From: Gari tellinella
Lineage: Eukaryota; Mollusca; Bivalvia; Cardiida; Psammobiidae
Assembly: GCA_922989275.2 (NCBI GenBank)
Contig: OV277859.1
Coordinates: forward strand, 82,332,198-82,396,197
Direction of reading: 5' to 3'
DNA: 64,000 nucleotides
The position numbers were made by a program, and so were the translations under genes. Below the pieces are notes generated by a model. The model was not told the DNA's origin. It saw only the letters and a program-made list of their open reading frames with translations, and made no database searches. Below are positions 1 through 10,621 of this stretch, piece after piece. Numbering within the stretch: position 1 is the stretch's first letter; the number at the start of each line of letters is the position of its first letter.

Positions 1-1597
1 AAAGAGACAGACAGACAGACAGAAAGAAATACAGAGAGTGAGACAAACAGAGAGAGACACACACAGAAAGACAGAAAATGACAGAGACAGAGAAAGAGAC
101 AGACAGAGACAGACAGAAAGAGAGACAGAAACAGAGATATAGATAGATATACAGAGAGAGGCAGAGAGAGACAGAGAGAGAGGCAAAGAAAGACAGACAG
201 ACAGAGAAAGATAGGCACAGAGAGAGACAGAAACAGAGAGACAGACATACATACAAACAGATAGAGAGAGATAGAGAGATACAGGGTGAGGCGGATGGAA
301 AGAGACTGAGAGAGACAAAGAGACAGAGATGGGAACCGAGAAACAGAGAGAGACAGAGACAGACATGAACAGAAAGAAAGAGAGAGACAGGCATACAGAC
401 GGACAGACATACATACAGACAGACAGACAGACAGAGACACAGAGAGAGATACATAGAGAGACAGAGAGAGAGAGACAGAGAGAGACTGACATGAAGAGAG
501 AGAGAGACAAATACAGAGACAGACAGAGAGTCAGTAAAACAGACAGACAGACAGACAGACAGAGACAGAGGCAGAGAGAGACAGAGACAGACAGAAATAG
601 ACAGAAAGAGACAGAGGCAGAGAGAGACAAAGACAAATATAGAGAGAGACATAGACAGAGACAGACAAAGTCAGAGTGAGATAGAGAGAGACAGAGACAT
701 TGACAACAAGACAACAGAGCCAGACAGATATAGACAAAGACAGAGACAGAGAGAGACAGAGATAGATGGATGGATGGATGGATAGAGAGGCAGACATACA
801 TACAAAAGAAAAGAGAGAAAGAGAGGGGGATATACAAACAGACATAAACAGACAAGACAGAGAGAGACAGACAGACAGGGACAGACAAAGAGAGAGAGAA
901 AATGGAGATAGAAAGACATAGACAGGAAAATGGAGAGAGAGACACAGAGACAGAGACAGAGAGAGATAGAGCGACAGTCAGAGACAGACAAAGAGAGAAA
1001 CAGAGATACAGAAACAGAAATACAGAGAAAGAAGGAGAAACAAAGATAAAGAGGCAGAGAGAGACACAGAGAGAAACAAATATACATGCAGACACACACA
1101 GAGAGAAAGAGAGACAAAATGACAGACAGGCAGCGCTAGAGAAATACAGAGAGGCAGAGGCAGAGAGACAGAGATAAGAGAAACACATAGAGAGACAGAG
1201 ACAGAGACAGACATAGTCAAGGTGATAGTCAAAGAAAGACAGAGAGACAACAGAGAGAGACATAGAGAGAGACACACACATACAGAAACAAACAGAGAGA
1301 CAGACACAGAGAGAAACAGAGAGTAAGACACACACAGAGCGACTGAGAAAGAGGTGGCGAGAGAGAGATTCATAGACAGAGACAAATAGAGACACAGAAA
1401 TAAAGAGAAAGAAATAGAGAGACACTCAGAGAGAGACAGACATTGACAGACATTCAGGCAGACAGAGAGAGAGAGACAGAGAAACACATAGAGAGACAGA
1501 GGGACATCGAACCAGAGGCAGAAAGAGTGAGAGAGACATATAGAGACACAGATATGAAGACAAACATACAGACATAGACAGAGAGATAGATAGCGCA
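1..1597. repeat. Purine-rich low-complexity tract (GACA/GAGA)
   Basis: Almost pure A/G with interspersed C, built from imperfect GACA, GAGA and CAGA units with no fixed long period. Open frames on both strands here only echo the short repeat (Asp/Arg/Glu/Thr-rich one way, Ser/Leu/Cys-rich the other) and are not genes. The tract may begin before the window. Confidence 0.95.
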
Positions 1598-2006
1598 GTT
1601 AGTAGTTAGAGTCGTTATCGGGTAGTTGTAGCGTCGTAGGGTACTTAACTTTAGTGTTCGGTAGTTGGTTCTGTTATCGGGTGGTTTGTAGAGTTATGGG
1701 GTATTTACTGTTAGTGTTCAGTATCTAGCGTTTAAACAGACCAAATTGTTCGAATTTAGACCGGTTCTGTTGGAATAAAGAAAAGTAAAGCGAGTTGTTC
1801 GAATCGTCTCCTTTTATTTTTAAAGAAAAATACAAATCATAAAGAATTCATAACATCTCCAAGTAGCTATATTTCCTGTGTAGCTCGCTTTTTGTACAGA
1901 ATACCATCGTGACGGAACCAATGTGATTTGATTTATTGAAATTAAAGGAGTTAAATATCATTTAAGATAACACGGTTGCACGTTATAATCAACAGATCAA
2001 ACAGTC
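1598..2006. other. No gene seen
   Basis: The first ~130 bases hold imperfect direct repeats around TAGTTAGAGTCGTTATCGGG and related text; the remainder is AT-rich single-copy-looking DNA. No open frame or RNA gene is supported. Confidence 0.5.
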
Positions 2007-2215
2007 GTTCTGTCTCTATCTATCTCTCTCTCTCGCGCCTTTCTCTTTCTCTTCCTCGTTTCTCTTTCTCCATTTGTGTCTGTCTGTGGATCTGAAAGTT
2101 TGTAAAACCGTCGATCCGTAACCCACCCCACACCCGTCTCTTCTGACTCTCCCTCCAGCTACCGTGTGCCTGTATGTCTTTCTGTCTGTCTATCTATCTC
2201 TGTCGCTGTCTCTGT
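2007..2215. repeat. Pyrimidine-rich low-complexity tract
   Basis: CT-rich stretch of TCTG/TCTC units, the complement of the preceding purine tract, so the two lie in inverted orientation about 400 bases apart. Followed to about 2670 by AT-rich sequence in which I see nothing. Confidence 0.85.
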
Positions 2216-2682
2216 TTTGTCTTATGTTTTTGCTGTGAATGACATGGTGATATCTGAGTGTCATTTGTTGATTCATGTCATTTTACTGTACTTTAAGTCA
2301 TTAATCCATATTCACGCCCCTTCACGCCTCTAACACATTAAGCCCTGACAACGTCAATTGCAAACAAAGTACCTGTGAAAAGTAGACTTGTCCTTTGCAA
2401 ACAGTGTACAGAAGTTCTGATCACGGTCTTCTCTTTTTGCACACTAGAATTCAATCGTTAAAACACCAACCAGAAATGAACATAAATGAACTAAACTGAA
2501 CTAAAATGTAGTCCTTAATGAAAGAAACAAGTTCCTCTTGACACAGTCATGAATTTGCAACATAAGAATTCGTTCCTATGCAATTAAATCTCTTCATTAC
2601 GCCCACTAAATTGTGTTAGTTATTAGTAGTTTTTGACAGTTGACTGCGCCAAGGAGGGTGACAGTAAAACAGAAAGCTCCTT

Positions 2683-3345
2683 TTTGAGACGGAGAGAGAT
2701 CGAGAGAGACAGACATGTGGTCACAGAGAGACAGGAATTGATAGAGACAGACATAAAGAGAGAATTATATAGATAGACAGAAAGGAATAGACACATATAG
2801 TCAAAAATAGATACAGACATATAGACCAACAGACAGAGACATAAAAAATAGAGGACAAAGACACACATAGAGACTAATAGACAGACAGAGAGACGGAAAC
2901 AGAGAGACAGATTAGGAGAGAGAGAGAGAGGAGAGAAAGAGAGAGAGAGAGAGAACCAGTGTGTAGACACATGTAGAAATTGATATACTTCATACAGTGG
3001 GAAACGTTATTATTTCCCGGTACATCTGTGTTCGATAAATCTATAATTTTCATTGTAAATAGTTTGGAGCAAGATCAGACTCCGGGTAACCGGGAGACAG
3101 GGTGAAATACAGATATAGAGATAGCCATTAAGAGAGAAAGACAGAGATACAGAAAGGGGGAGACACACAGGGACAGATACAAAAGAAACAGAGAGATACA
3201 GATAGACAGACAGAGACAAAGACAGAGACATTCACAATTGGAGCGACAAAAACACACAGAGATACAGAGAGAAACAGAAACAGAGATACAATGACAAAGA
3301 GAGACAGATAGGGAGAGAAAAAGATATAGAACAAGTGTGTTGATA
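2683..3345. repeat. Duplicated block: GA-rich tract plus half of a family A MITE
   Basis: Two GA-rich tracts (2683-2955 and 3098-3345) are each followed by the same unique text (aaccagtgtgtagac... and aacaagtgtgttgat...) and then by the left end of a family A element (AGTGGGAAACGTTATT at about 2994; AGGTGGAGAAACGTTAT at 3367). The first copy carries only the left half of A, ending in the hairpin core near 3095. This reads as a segmental tandem duplication of about 370 bp in which the second A copy is complete. Confidence 0.7.
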
Positions 3346-3366
3346 GAAATCGATACATACTCCATT

Positions 3367-3614
3367 AGGTGGAGAAACGTTATGCTTTCGCAATAAACAC
3401 GTTTACGCTTAATCTTTTATTTCCATTGCAAACAGTTTAGGGCCAGATCAGATGCTAGGTAACCCGGCGCCTGATCAGGTTCCAAACTGTTTGCAACTCA
3501 GATTAAAATAAACAGGTGGAAATATCAAACATTTACCTATTTCTACATTTTCCTGCACTCCGTTTGCGTTTCGTTTGCGTTTAAATGGGGAAAAATAAAG
3601 TTTTTCTCCACTGT
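3367..3614. mobile_element. Family A MITE
   Basis: Inverted termini of the CAGTGGAGAAAACGTTATTC type, then CGTTTACGC-like subterminal text on one side and GTTTGCGTTTCGTTTGCG on the other, around a central hairpin GCAAACAGTTTGGAGCCTGA / reverse complement. Non-autonomous, no open frame. Confidence 0.85.
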
Positions 3615-4560
3615 GTTTGGCATCTGTATTCAAATGAAGCGCTTGAGCTCGTTGCTGCTTGGGTCATGTCCGACAAAGGTCAAAGTCATTTAGAGGTCAT
3701 GGTCTGTAGCAACATGGTTTGTAAAAAAATATCTAAATTTTATTTCATTTTTTACAAATCATGTCAATTTTTACAAATCATGTTCATATTCGACATTATT
3801 TGATTTTTTTTTTAAAAATCATGTCGAATACCTGGTATTAAATAACATACTTAAGTGTTTATATAAGTGTTTCCGGCACCGCAACACAGTGAACACAATT
3901 TAGTGATTTATATGTTAAATAAGACAGTCAGTAGAAATAATTACTACATAAATGGCATACATGTGCATCTCATGGAGCTGCACATTTTGAATGAATGCAT
4001 ATCAAGGTCAAGGTCATCATTAAAGGTCAAAAGTCAAATATATAGGTCAATGTCATAACTGTTGAGCCAGTAGACACAACAACTTCATAATTGGCATACT
4101 AAATAAAAGAGATTTTCATGTTGGTTTATATGTTTTTCAAGTCCCATTGTGTTTTCAGAATTATTTTAAATGTCTGAAATACAATAACGGTCAATAATAA
4201 TGTTTGAACATTCTTAAAGGCCAAACCGATCTATGAAATGTTGAAGACAGATCTAATTCGCCAAAAAGGGCGATTTAAAACCATAATAAACCGAGAATAG
4301 AAGTTATGACATAAAAAATACCGCCCGGCTTAGTGTCACGTGATACGCCCGGGATCAACTTCACTGTGTGCAAACGTATCCAAGATATTGCTATAAAATA
4401 AGCCTCATTTCGACACATCGGTGGCAAAACAAAAGCAACGAGGATAAGTATGTATGTGCATTTTAAGGCTCCATCGTGTGGCCCTACAGTAAACGCCCTG
4501 TCCGCCCCCTGTCCGTCCCTCCGCCCGTCCCTCCACCAATCAGTCAGACTGTCGCACTAT
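3615..4560. other. AT-rich sequence, no gene seen
   Basis: Contains a threefold acaaatcatgt repeat near 3735-3830 and several AAGGTCAAGGTCA-like stretches around 3675-4050, but no supported gene or element boundary. Confidence 0.5.
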
Positions 4561-5400
4561 TTTTGCCAGTATTCTTACTCGATTATTTTTTATATGATCT
4601 TCCACAATCTTCCTGAAAATGTTTATTTGTATAAAGTGTAGGCCAAGTTCGATAACACATCAAATTGTATTAGGCATGTCTGAGTTATAACCCTTGAATT
4701 ATAAAAAAGTTGTTGTTTCAGCCTTGTCCGCTCTCTAACATATACAGTTTTTATTGGATCTTCACCAGACTTGCTGAAATTGTTCAGTAATATAAAATCT
4801 AGGTCCAGTTTGATTACTACTAAATCGCACAAGGCATGTCTGAGAAATTGTCCTTTGATTATTAAAAATTACTGTTTCAGCCCTTTTTGCTCTCTAACAC
4901 AAATACTTTTTATCGGATCTTCACCAAACTTGCTAAACATTTTCATTAACATAAATTCTAGGTCCTGTTTGATCACTGCTAAAATCGCATGAGGCATGTT
5001 TGAGTTATTTACCTTGAATTATTTAAAAAAAATGACTGTAACAGCTTTTTCTGCGCTCTAACACGAACAGTTTATAGTGGATCGTCATCAAACTTGCTGA
5101 AAATGTTAGTTTATTTAAAATCTAGGTCCAGTCTGATTACTACTAAAATCGCATGAGGCATGTCTGAGTTTTCCCTTTAAGTATTAAAATTACTGTTTCA
5201 ACATTTTTTGCTTTCTTACATGAATAATTTTTATTTGACTTTATTGGTATAAAATCTAGGTCACTCATGTTATCTACCAAAATGATTAAGAATTGCCTGT
5301 TTCAGCCTTGTCCGCTTTCTAACTCAAACTATTTCCATTCAACTGTATTCGATTTGTTTACCTGAATTTAATACCAATAAACAGTTTCAGCAAGTTTGAT
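4560..5400. repeat. Tandem repeat, ~160-bp period, about 4-5 units
   Basis: The landmark GGCATGTCTGAG recurs at 4673, 4833, 4993 and 5157 (spacings 160, 160, 164), each time with TAAAATCTAGGTCCAGT upstream and TTTCAGCC...GCTCTCTAACA downstream. Units are diverged from each other, with indels, so the array is old. Confidence 0.85.
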
Positions 5401-5535
5401 GATGATCCAATTAAAGTTGTTTGTGTAAGAGAGCAGAAAAGGCTGAAACATTCATTTTTAATAATTAATGGGCAATAACTCAGACATGCCTTATGCGATT
5501 TTGGTAGTTATTGAACTTGACCTAGTTTTTAGATC
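5385..5535. repeat. Inverted unit of the ~160-bp repeat
   Basis: CAGCAAGTTTGATGATGATC ... CTCAGACATGCC ... is the reverse complement of one unit of the preceding array, so the array ends in a head-to-head unit. It is followed at 5561-5585 by a short ATGGATGG run. Confidence 0.75.
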
Positions 5536-5589
5536 CAAAAACGAAAGTATTTGTGTTATGGATGGATGGATGAATGGATGGATGGGTCT

Positions 5590-6085
5590 TTTTTCAGTAA
5601 CTTGAACTTACAAATTCCTCGTTACTCACAACATATATTCAGATTTTTCATGTTCTCAAACACGCAGGCAGCCTGCTTTAAGTTTCCTTCTACTAGACTG
5701 TAGAAAATATGTATTTTAGTTCATATTCATAACTGTATAAAGAGGAACGATTTCCTTAAGTTGATGAATACATTTAAGGCGTAAACGAGTGTATTTATGT
5801 GGTAATTGGTAAACAAAAAAAAAGATTGATACATACATACAGATTCCAAAGATGATCAGGGCATATATAACCTGATATAGTATGTGCATATTCATCAAAC
5901 AGTATTGACCCGTCTGGTTAATTCAAGTCAACATAGCAAATATCAAATTCAGTCGCTATAATATAATATTGTGATTCATCCGTCTGTCAATCAGAGTCCA
6001 GGTCACCTACATAACATGTTCTATATTTACAAAAAGGTTCATGCGTCTCCGTAACATACGTGAAGACAGCAAATAACCTCTAAAT
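5590..6085. other. No gene seen
   Basis: AT-rich sequence without supported coding potential or repeat structure I can delimit. Confidence 0.4.
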
Positions 6086-6087
6086 CA

Positions 6088-6300
6088 TTTGATTAGTTCG
6101 AATCCCAGTCTGGTCATTTGGATTTTTTATTTGGGGAAGCCTTTGGCGTAGCTTGCGAAAGGTCGGTGGTTCTACCCTGTTGCCGATTTGTGACTGAAGC
6201 AGTTTATAAAGGGCTTCTGGGGTCTCCCTCCACCTGTTATTAGCTGGGCGTCACGATATGACTGAAATACAAATCCAATCAAATCAAAATCGGTCAGCAA
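6088..6300 (+). mobile_element. tRNA-derived SINE, 5'-truncated or degraded head
   Basis: A box-B-like GTTCGAATCCCAG is followed by the same central domain as the intact copy at 59.65 kb (TTTGGGGAAGCC, GAAAGGTCGGTGGTTCTACC, CTTCTGGGGTC, ATATGACTGAAATAC) and an AAATC-type 3' tail. The 5' half of the tRNA head is not recognisable. Confidence 0.85.
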
Positions 6301-6860
6301 AAACAGTCTCTAGAGTGTACTTTTCCGTCAGCCAATATAAGTTAAGAGCTAATTAATTGATTATCAATTAATAATTATTTTCTTCAGTATTCGAGCTAAA
6401 ACGCGTCTTGTCAGTATTGATCAACCTAAAATATTATCAATATTGGTCACCAAAGACATCAAAATAAATCAGGGACAATAACTCTTTACGGTCTATTCCG
6501 AGTTTACCCATTATCAAACTATACTTTCTATCAAAATATTACTAAGATTTATGAACACATCAGGTTACTAGAGTTTTCATGTGTTTTTTTTAAATCAGGG
6601 ACAAGTAACTGTTGACATAATGCTCAGATTCAATCCCCACGCTTTAAGTATACATACATGCACTTAAAGCCGCATTGTGCTTTTGGGAAACCTGCATAAA
6701 ACGGTTGCTTGGGATCCCATTAGAACTACATGGGACGTGATTCTTTCACAAAAAGCGGCTTTACCTAAGAAATTCGCTTTTTATTTATGTTTTTAATTTA
6801 TGGGTGTTAACACCCATTAATTTGACCTTGTCAACGGAAAGAAGGACAACTCTGTAAATA
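6301..6860. other. No gene seen
   Basis: AT-rich with two similar TCAGGGACAATAACTC / TCAGGGACAAGTAACTG phrases near 6470 and 6595; nothing else supported. Confidence 0.4.
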
Positions 6861-7030
6861 CAGGGCTCCAGATAAGGGGAGTATTTCGAAAACTAAAACC
6901 TTTATTTCTGCTTTAAAACCAATGGTGTCACTACTCATTAGAATCGTCTCCAAGAGACAATTCTAATGAGTAGTAACATCATATCATTCGGTGCTGAAAT
7001 GAGTGATAAACTGTTGGATTTGTTCAGTTT
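6861..7030. mobile_element. Family J MITE, right end decayed
   Basis: Begins CAGGGCTCCAGATAAGGGGA and contains the palindromic core ACTCATTAGAATCGTCTC / GAGACAATTCTAATGAGT. The right terminal GGAGCCCTG-type end present in the other two copies is missing. Confidence 0.75.
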
Positions 7031-7063
7031 ACTTCGGATTAGCTGGAGCATAGGAATGAAGTG

Positions 7064-7240
7064 CTTAACCCTTATTCTGCTGCACAGACGTCTGCTTTGA
7101 AATTGTCATGTGCAAAATTTGTTTAGTTTAGATTTATTCATAGTTTTGATTAAAAGAACCTTAAGACGATTGTCAAACAGTTTGGATCCAGATAAGACGC
7201 CGAGTTACGCGGCGTCTGTTCGAGATTCAAACAGTCAAAC
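7064..7240. mobile_element. MITE with TTAACCC end and GATCAGACGCC-type core
   Basis: TTAACCCTTATTCTGCTG at 7067 and an imperfect hairpin CAAACAGTTTGGATCCAGAT ... GTTCGAGATTCAAACAGTC at 7166-7235. Right end is not clear. Confidence 0.6.
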
Positions 7241-7424
7241 AACTAGGTTTGACGTGTCAAAGGTCAGCCGAGTCCAATTTTTAGGGTACACAGCATTCCG
7301 CATGTTCTCGGACCATATTTTAAACAGCCGAGTTTCGTATATGATGTGAAATAATGAAGGCGGAATTATTGTGAGCAGTTTAGCACAGTAGGCAAAGGTT
7401 AGGTATGCAAAGGCAAATAGCAGT

Positions 7425-7463
7425 ATTTTTAGTAAGCGTGGGTTCGAATCCCACGTCGACCTT
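7425..7463 (+). pseudogene. tRNA-like 3' half (T arm and acceptor)
   Basis: GCGTGGGTTCGAATCCCACG forms a perfect T-stem and loop with box B, followed by TCGACC as a 3' acceptor strand. Upstream text does not supply a convincing D arm or box A, so this is a tRNA or SINE-head relic and not a functional tRNA gene. Confidence 0.6.
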
Positions 7464-7711
7464 ACACTTTTTTTATTTAAATCTTGCATGAATAGTAAAG
7501 CATTATATTTTATTCCATACTGTATAATAGAAGCTGACCATTTATGAACACGTTCGCCAGTGTTGGTGAAGGGTTGCTTTGTTTCAGTTCGAGTCCGATA
7601 TTAGTCATATTTTAAACAATTAATCGATGATAAACTACATACATGTACATGTATACACATATAGGCTTCTATAATATTGAAATGTAATGAGTTACAAGCA
7701 TGATCTGTTTA

Positions 7712-7904
7712 CTGGGCTCCAGATAAGGGGGAATAGACACAAGTTTTCCAACATTTTCCTCATGTCTGCACTAAACCTTATGGTTTGATTGCATGTACTA
7801 ATTAGAATGGTCTCTTCGAGAAGCTTTTGATTAGTAGTCACACTATGGGTTTGAAGGAGACATGAAGATTTTACTTTTTGAAATACTCTCCTTGTCTGGA
7901 GCCT
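7712..7904. mobile_element. Family J MITE
   Basis: Ends CTGGGCTCCAGATAAGGGGG and CTCCTTGTCTGGAGCC, with diverged inverted halves around GAATGGTCTCTTCGAGAAGC. Same family as 6861 and 50962. Confidence 0.85.
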
Positions 7905-8192
7905 TAATTACGGTGAAACACATAGGAATCGACCACTCATTAAGGACTATTAAAGTGGTCTTTTTAGACAGGCTGCTGCTGAATGTAGAACAAAAGTAAT
8001 GGAGACTGCCTTATGCATTATTCCCCCATTATGCTGTCACCTGCCTTAAGTGCCAACAATGACTTATGTATAGAGATGTTTCACCGTATAATCATCTACA
8101 TAGATCTACATTACAATGAAAGTATATGATGGTTGAAATGAAATTGGAAATAAAGTAATTATAGAATTCTTAATGTATTTTAGCAAAAAAAA

Positions 8193-8300
8193 AGTTTTAG
8201 GTTGATGCGAGTTTCGAACCCACGCCAAATAAAATTTCCCCGATCATATACTCGATTATGGGCCTACGACCTATCCATTACGCTATGTTTCTGATAACTA
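8193..8300 (-). pseudogene. tRNA-like sequence with box A and box B
   Basis: On the minus strand TAGCGTAATGGATAG resembles box A and GTGGGTTCGAAACTCGC resembles box B and the T loop, but they are about 20 bases further apart than in an intronless tRNA. Could be a SINE head or an intron-containing tRNA pseudogene; no cloverleaf was verified. Confidence 0.45.
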
Positions 8301-8768
8301 ATCCGCTCATTGTTTATACCTATAACTCAACCTTGCTTTTTAAAAGAATGAGACGAGGATATCCGAAATGCTGATCTCCCTTAAAAATGGACTCGGCGAC
8401 CCCGTGACACGTCAGACCTAGTTGTTTGACTATACTTTCGGTTTGTTATGGTTTTAAACTGCCACTTTTGATGAATTAGGTCTGTCTTTAACATTTCATA
8501 GATCAGTTTGGCCCATAAGAAGGTTGAAACATTATTATTAACCGTTATTGTATTTCGGACATTAAAAGAAGGTCTGAAAACACAATGGGACTTTAATATG
8601 TAAATAACCCGAGTTATCGTGACATATCAAAAGTTTTGACGGACAGACAGACGGATATGTTGACGCAAGGACTTTAGATAAAGATGGTGTTGAATATGAT
8701 GATGTTGGTGATGAGGATTATACCAACAAAAAAATCACCTTAAATATTTGGTTCTTGCAGTCATTGGT

Positions 8769-8948
8769 CCTAGTTACATTTAGGGCCACGTAGTTACATA
8801 TAGGGCCGGAGTTACATATAGGGCCGTTTTTTGTTACAAGTAGGGCCACTTTTTTTTCGACGTCATTTCGACGTTTAGTTACATTTATGGCCGTTTAGTT
8901 ACAAGTAGGGCCGCGTAGTTACATTTGGGGCCTAGTTATATAGGGCCG
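8769..8948. repeat. GTTACATWTAGGGCC irregular short tandem array
   Basis: Eight iterations of GTTACATTTAGGGCC or variants (GTTACATATAGGGCC, GTTACAAGTAGGGCC, GTTATATAGGGCC) at irregular spacing of about 18-45 bases, with a CGACGTCATTTCGACG interruption near 8858. Confidence 0.85.
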
Positions 8949-8974
8949 CTACAGACGCGCTTAAAGCGCGTCCT

Positions 8975-9087
8975 CTGATCTGGCTATTTGCTGTTTGTAG
9001 CAAGTGATAATAAAAAATATAAACTGAAATTCAAAATTTTGACTTACGCAAATTTTTTGCGTAAGTAGTTTAGAAAAACGGGCCCAG
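8975..9087. mobile_element. Family L MITE, one-ended fragment
   Basis: Matches the intact copy at 39099-39278 in inverted orientation: GTTTGTAGCAAGTGATAATA, GACTTACGCAAA and the terminal GAAAAACGGGCCC. The other terminus is absent. Confidence 0.75.
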
Positions 9088-9127
9088 ATCTACAACAACA
9101 GAGAAAATTCTACCGGTTTATTGATAG

Positions 9128-9472
9128 TACAGTACTCCCTCCCCCGACGGCCCTCAGAAATACAATTCCCTCCTTACAACAACACTGTCCGCATTTCCCA
9201 TTACTTTTTCACAGTTGCAATATCGTCTGCTTGAAATTGTCGTCTTCTCAAAGGCAACTATTTGACATTTTGACAGAAAAATACAACACCATAATGACGA
9301 GTGACAAACAACATGAATCCAGATCAGACGCCGCGTCACGCGGCCTCTCATCTTGATTTAAGCTGTTTGCAAAAGTAAGCAAATTTCCTTCTCTGTAACA
9401 ACTCCCTCCGAACAACAAACACACACTCCTTGTCTCCAATGTTGGATGTTGTTGTAGAGAGGAACCACTGTA
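9128..9472. mobile_element. Family B MITE
   Basis: Termini TACAGTACTCCCTCCC and GTAGAGAGGAACCACTGTA; internal second-tier text GCAATATCGTCTGCTTGAAA and a hairpin core centred on CAGACGCCGCGTCACGCGGC. One core arm has degraded (CTCTCATCTTGATTTAAGCT). Confidence 0.85.
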
Positions 9473-9552
9473 TCGAGCACGGAATAAATATCGCAGTATA
9501 ACACGAGCTAGCTTTTGAAATACTAACTCGTATTTCTGCAAGTGAATCTTAA

Positions 9553-9730
9553 TGACTTGAACCCTTTATTCGAACAGACCCGTTTGTCCCTCAATAGCCT
9601 GTTTCTAGATTTGAAGACAGGTGACCACTTAGAACAGGTTGATAGTAAAGTCGAATGCGCCTTAAGGCACATTATGTTTATTTTTATCCTGTTTTAGGAT
9701 ACCATCTAATATATAGGTTATAGTTTTTTT
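9553..9730. mobile_element. Family D MITE, decayed
   Basis: Retains AACCCTTT, the ATAGCCTGTTTCTAGATTTG block, GACAGGTGACCACTTAGAAC and the decayed hairpin AGTCGAATGCGCCTTAAGG. The right terminus is lost. Confidence 0.7.
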
Positions 9731-9754
9731 TATGGGACATGTTTATGAAAAAAG

Positions 9755-10090
9755 ATATGGCTTACATTTGCAAACAGCTTGAATCGCGGCGTCTGATCTA
9801 GATTCAAGCTGTTTGTCATTCGTCATTATATGTCTTCTGTCAAAATGTCCACTAAAATGTAACTTTGAGCAAAAACATTTTCATTTTTGATAACATTTTC
9901 AGCAAAAACATTTCCATTGTTGACAACATTTTCAGCAAAAAAATTTCCATTTTTGACAACATTTTCAGCAGATGATATTGCAGCAGTGCAAGATTTAGAC
10001 ATAAGGATAGTTAAGCAAAATTGTTTAAACATTGCATTTAAATATTATGACATGTACAGCAATAGTTCAGCAGACTATATTGTAACATTG
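9755..10090. mobile_element. Family B MITE fragment with internal 33-bp triplication
   Basis: Central part of a B element (CTTACATTTGCAAACAGCTT, core hairpin, GTCATTCGTCATTATAT, then GCAGCAGTGCAAGATTTAGAC). Between 9868 and 9972 the phrase GACAACATTTTCAGCAAAAA is repeated about three times at a 33-base period. It produces short open frames on both strands that are not genes. Confidence 0.75.
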
Positions 10091-10621
10091 TAATAGACGA
10101 AAAGTTTAATGGTACCCATAGCCTAAATGAAACAACATCGGTTTTGATCTAGTTTAATCAGACTCGAACCAGTACTTGTTGGGGTATAATAGGGCTTAAC
10201 AAGGTGCAAACTACGGGTGAATCTGTGATAACTGTAATTTGCCAATAGTTTGGATATCTGCGTCTAGCCGGACGCAAAACAGTAAGTCAGTCTGTAGATA
10301 TACTCGTTAAAAATGTCCTGCACACATGGATAATTAAGGTGATAATATTTTTATTAAAAAATGCAAAACAAAGATCAATATACCAGATTAAACTTTAATT
10401 AAACTTAATACAAAACTGAAAACAAAAATCCAACAATCCGTTCTTTTGAAATCCATACACAATTACACTAGGGGTCCCCAGTCAAAAACTGCAAAATTAC
10501 TGTTTTTTAGTACAATTCAACACTAATAATGTGTATAGCCTCCATGTTGGATGTGACACTCTTGGATTCGTCTTCGCATAGAAAACACCAAACGGCGTAT
10601 TTTGGCCTATGGAATCAATGC

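Noticed and set aside
329..1487. Open frames of 90-169 codons in the first 1.5 kb
   Set aside because: They translate the GACA/GAGA repeat into monotonous Arg/Glu/Asp/Thr or Ser/Leu/Cys strings on both strands.
7425..8300. Functional tRNA genes
   Set aside because: Only T arms or widely spaced box A/B are present; no full cloverleaf could be drawn.
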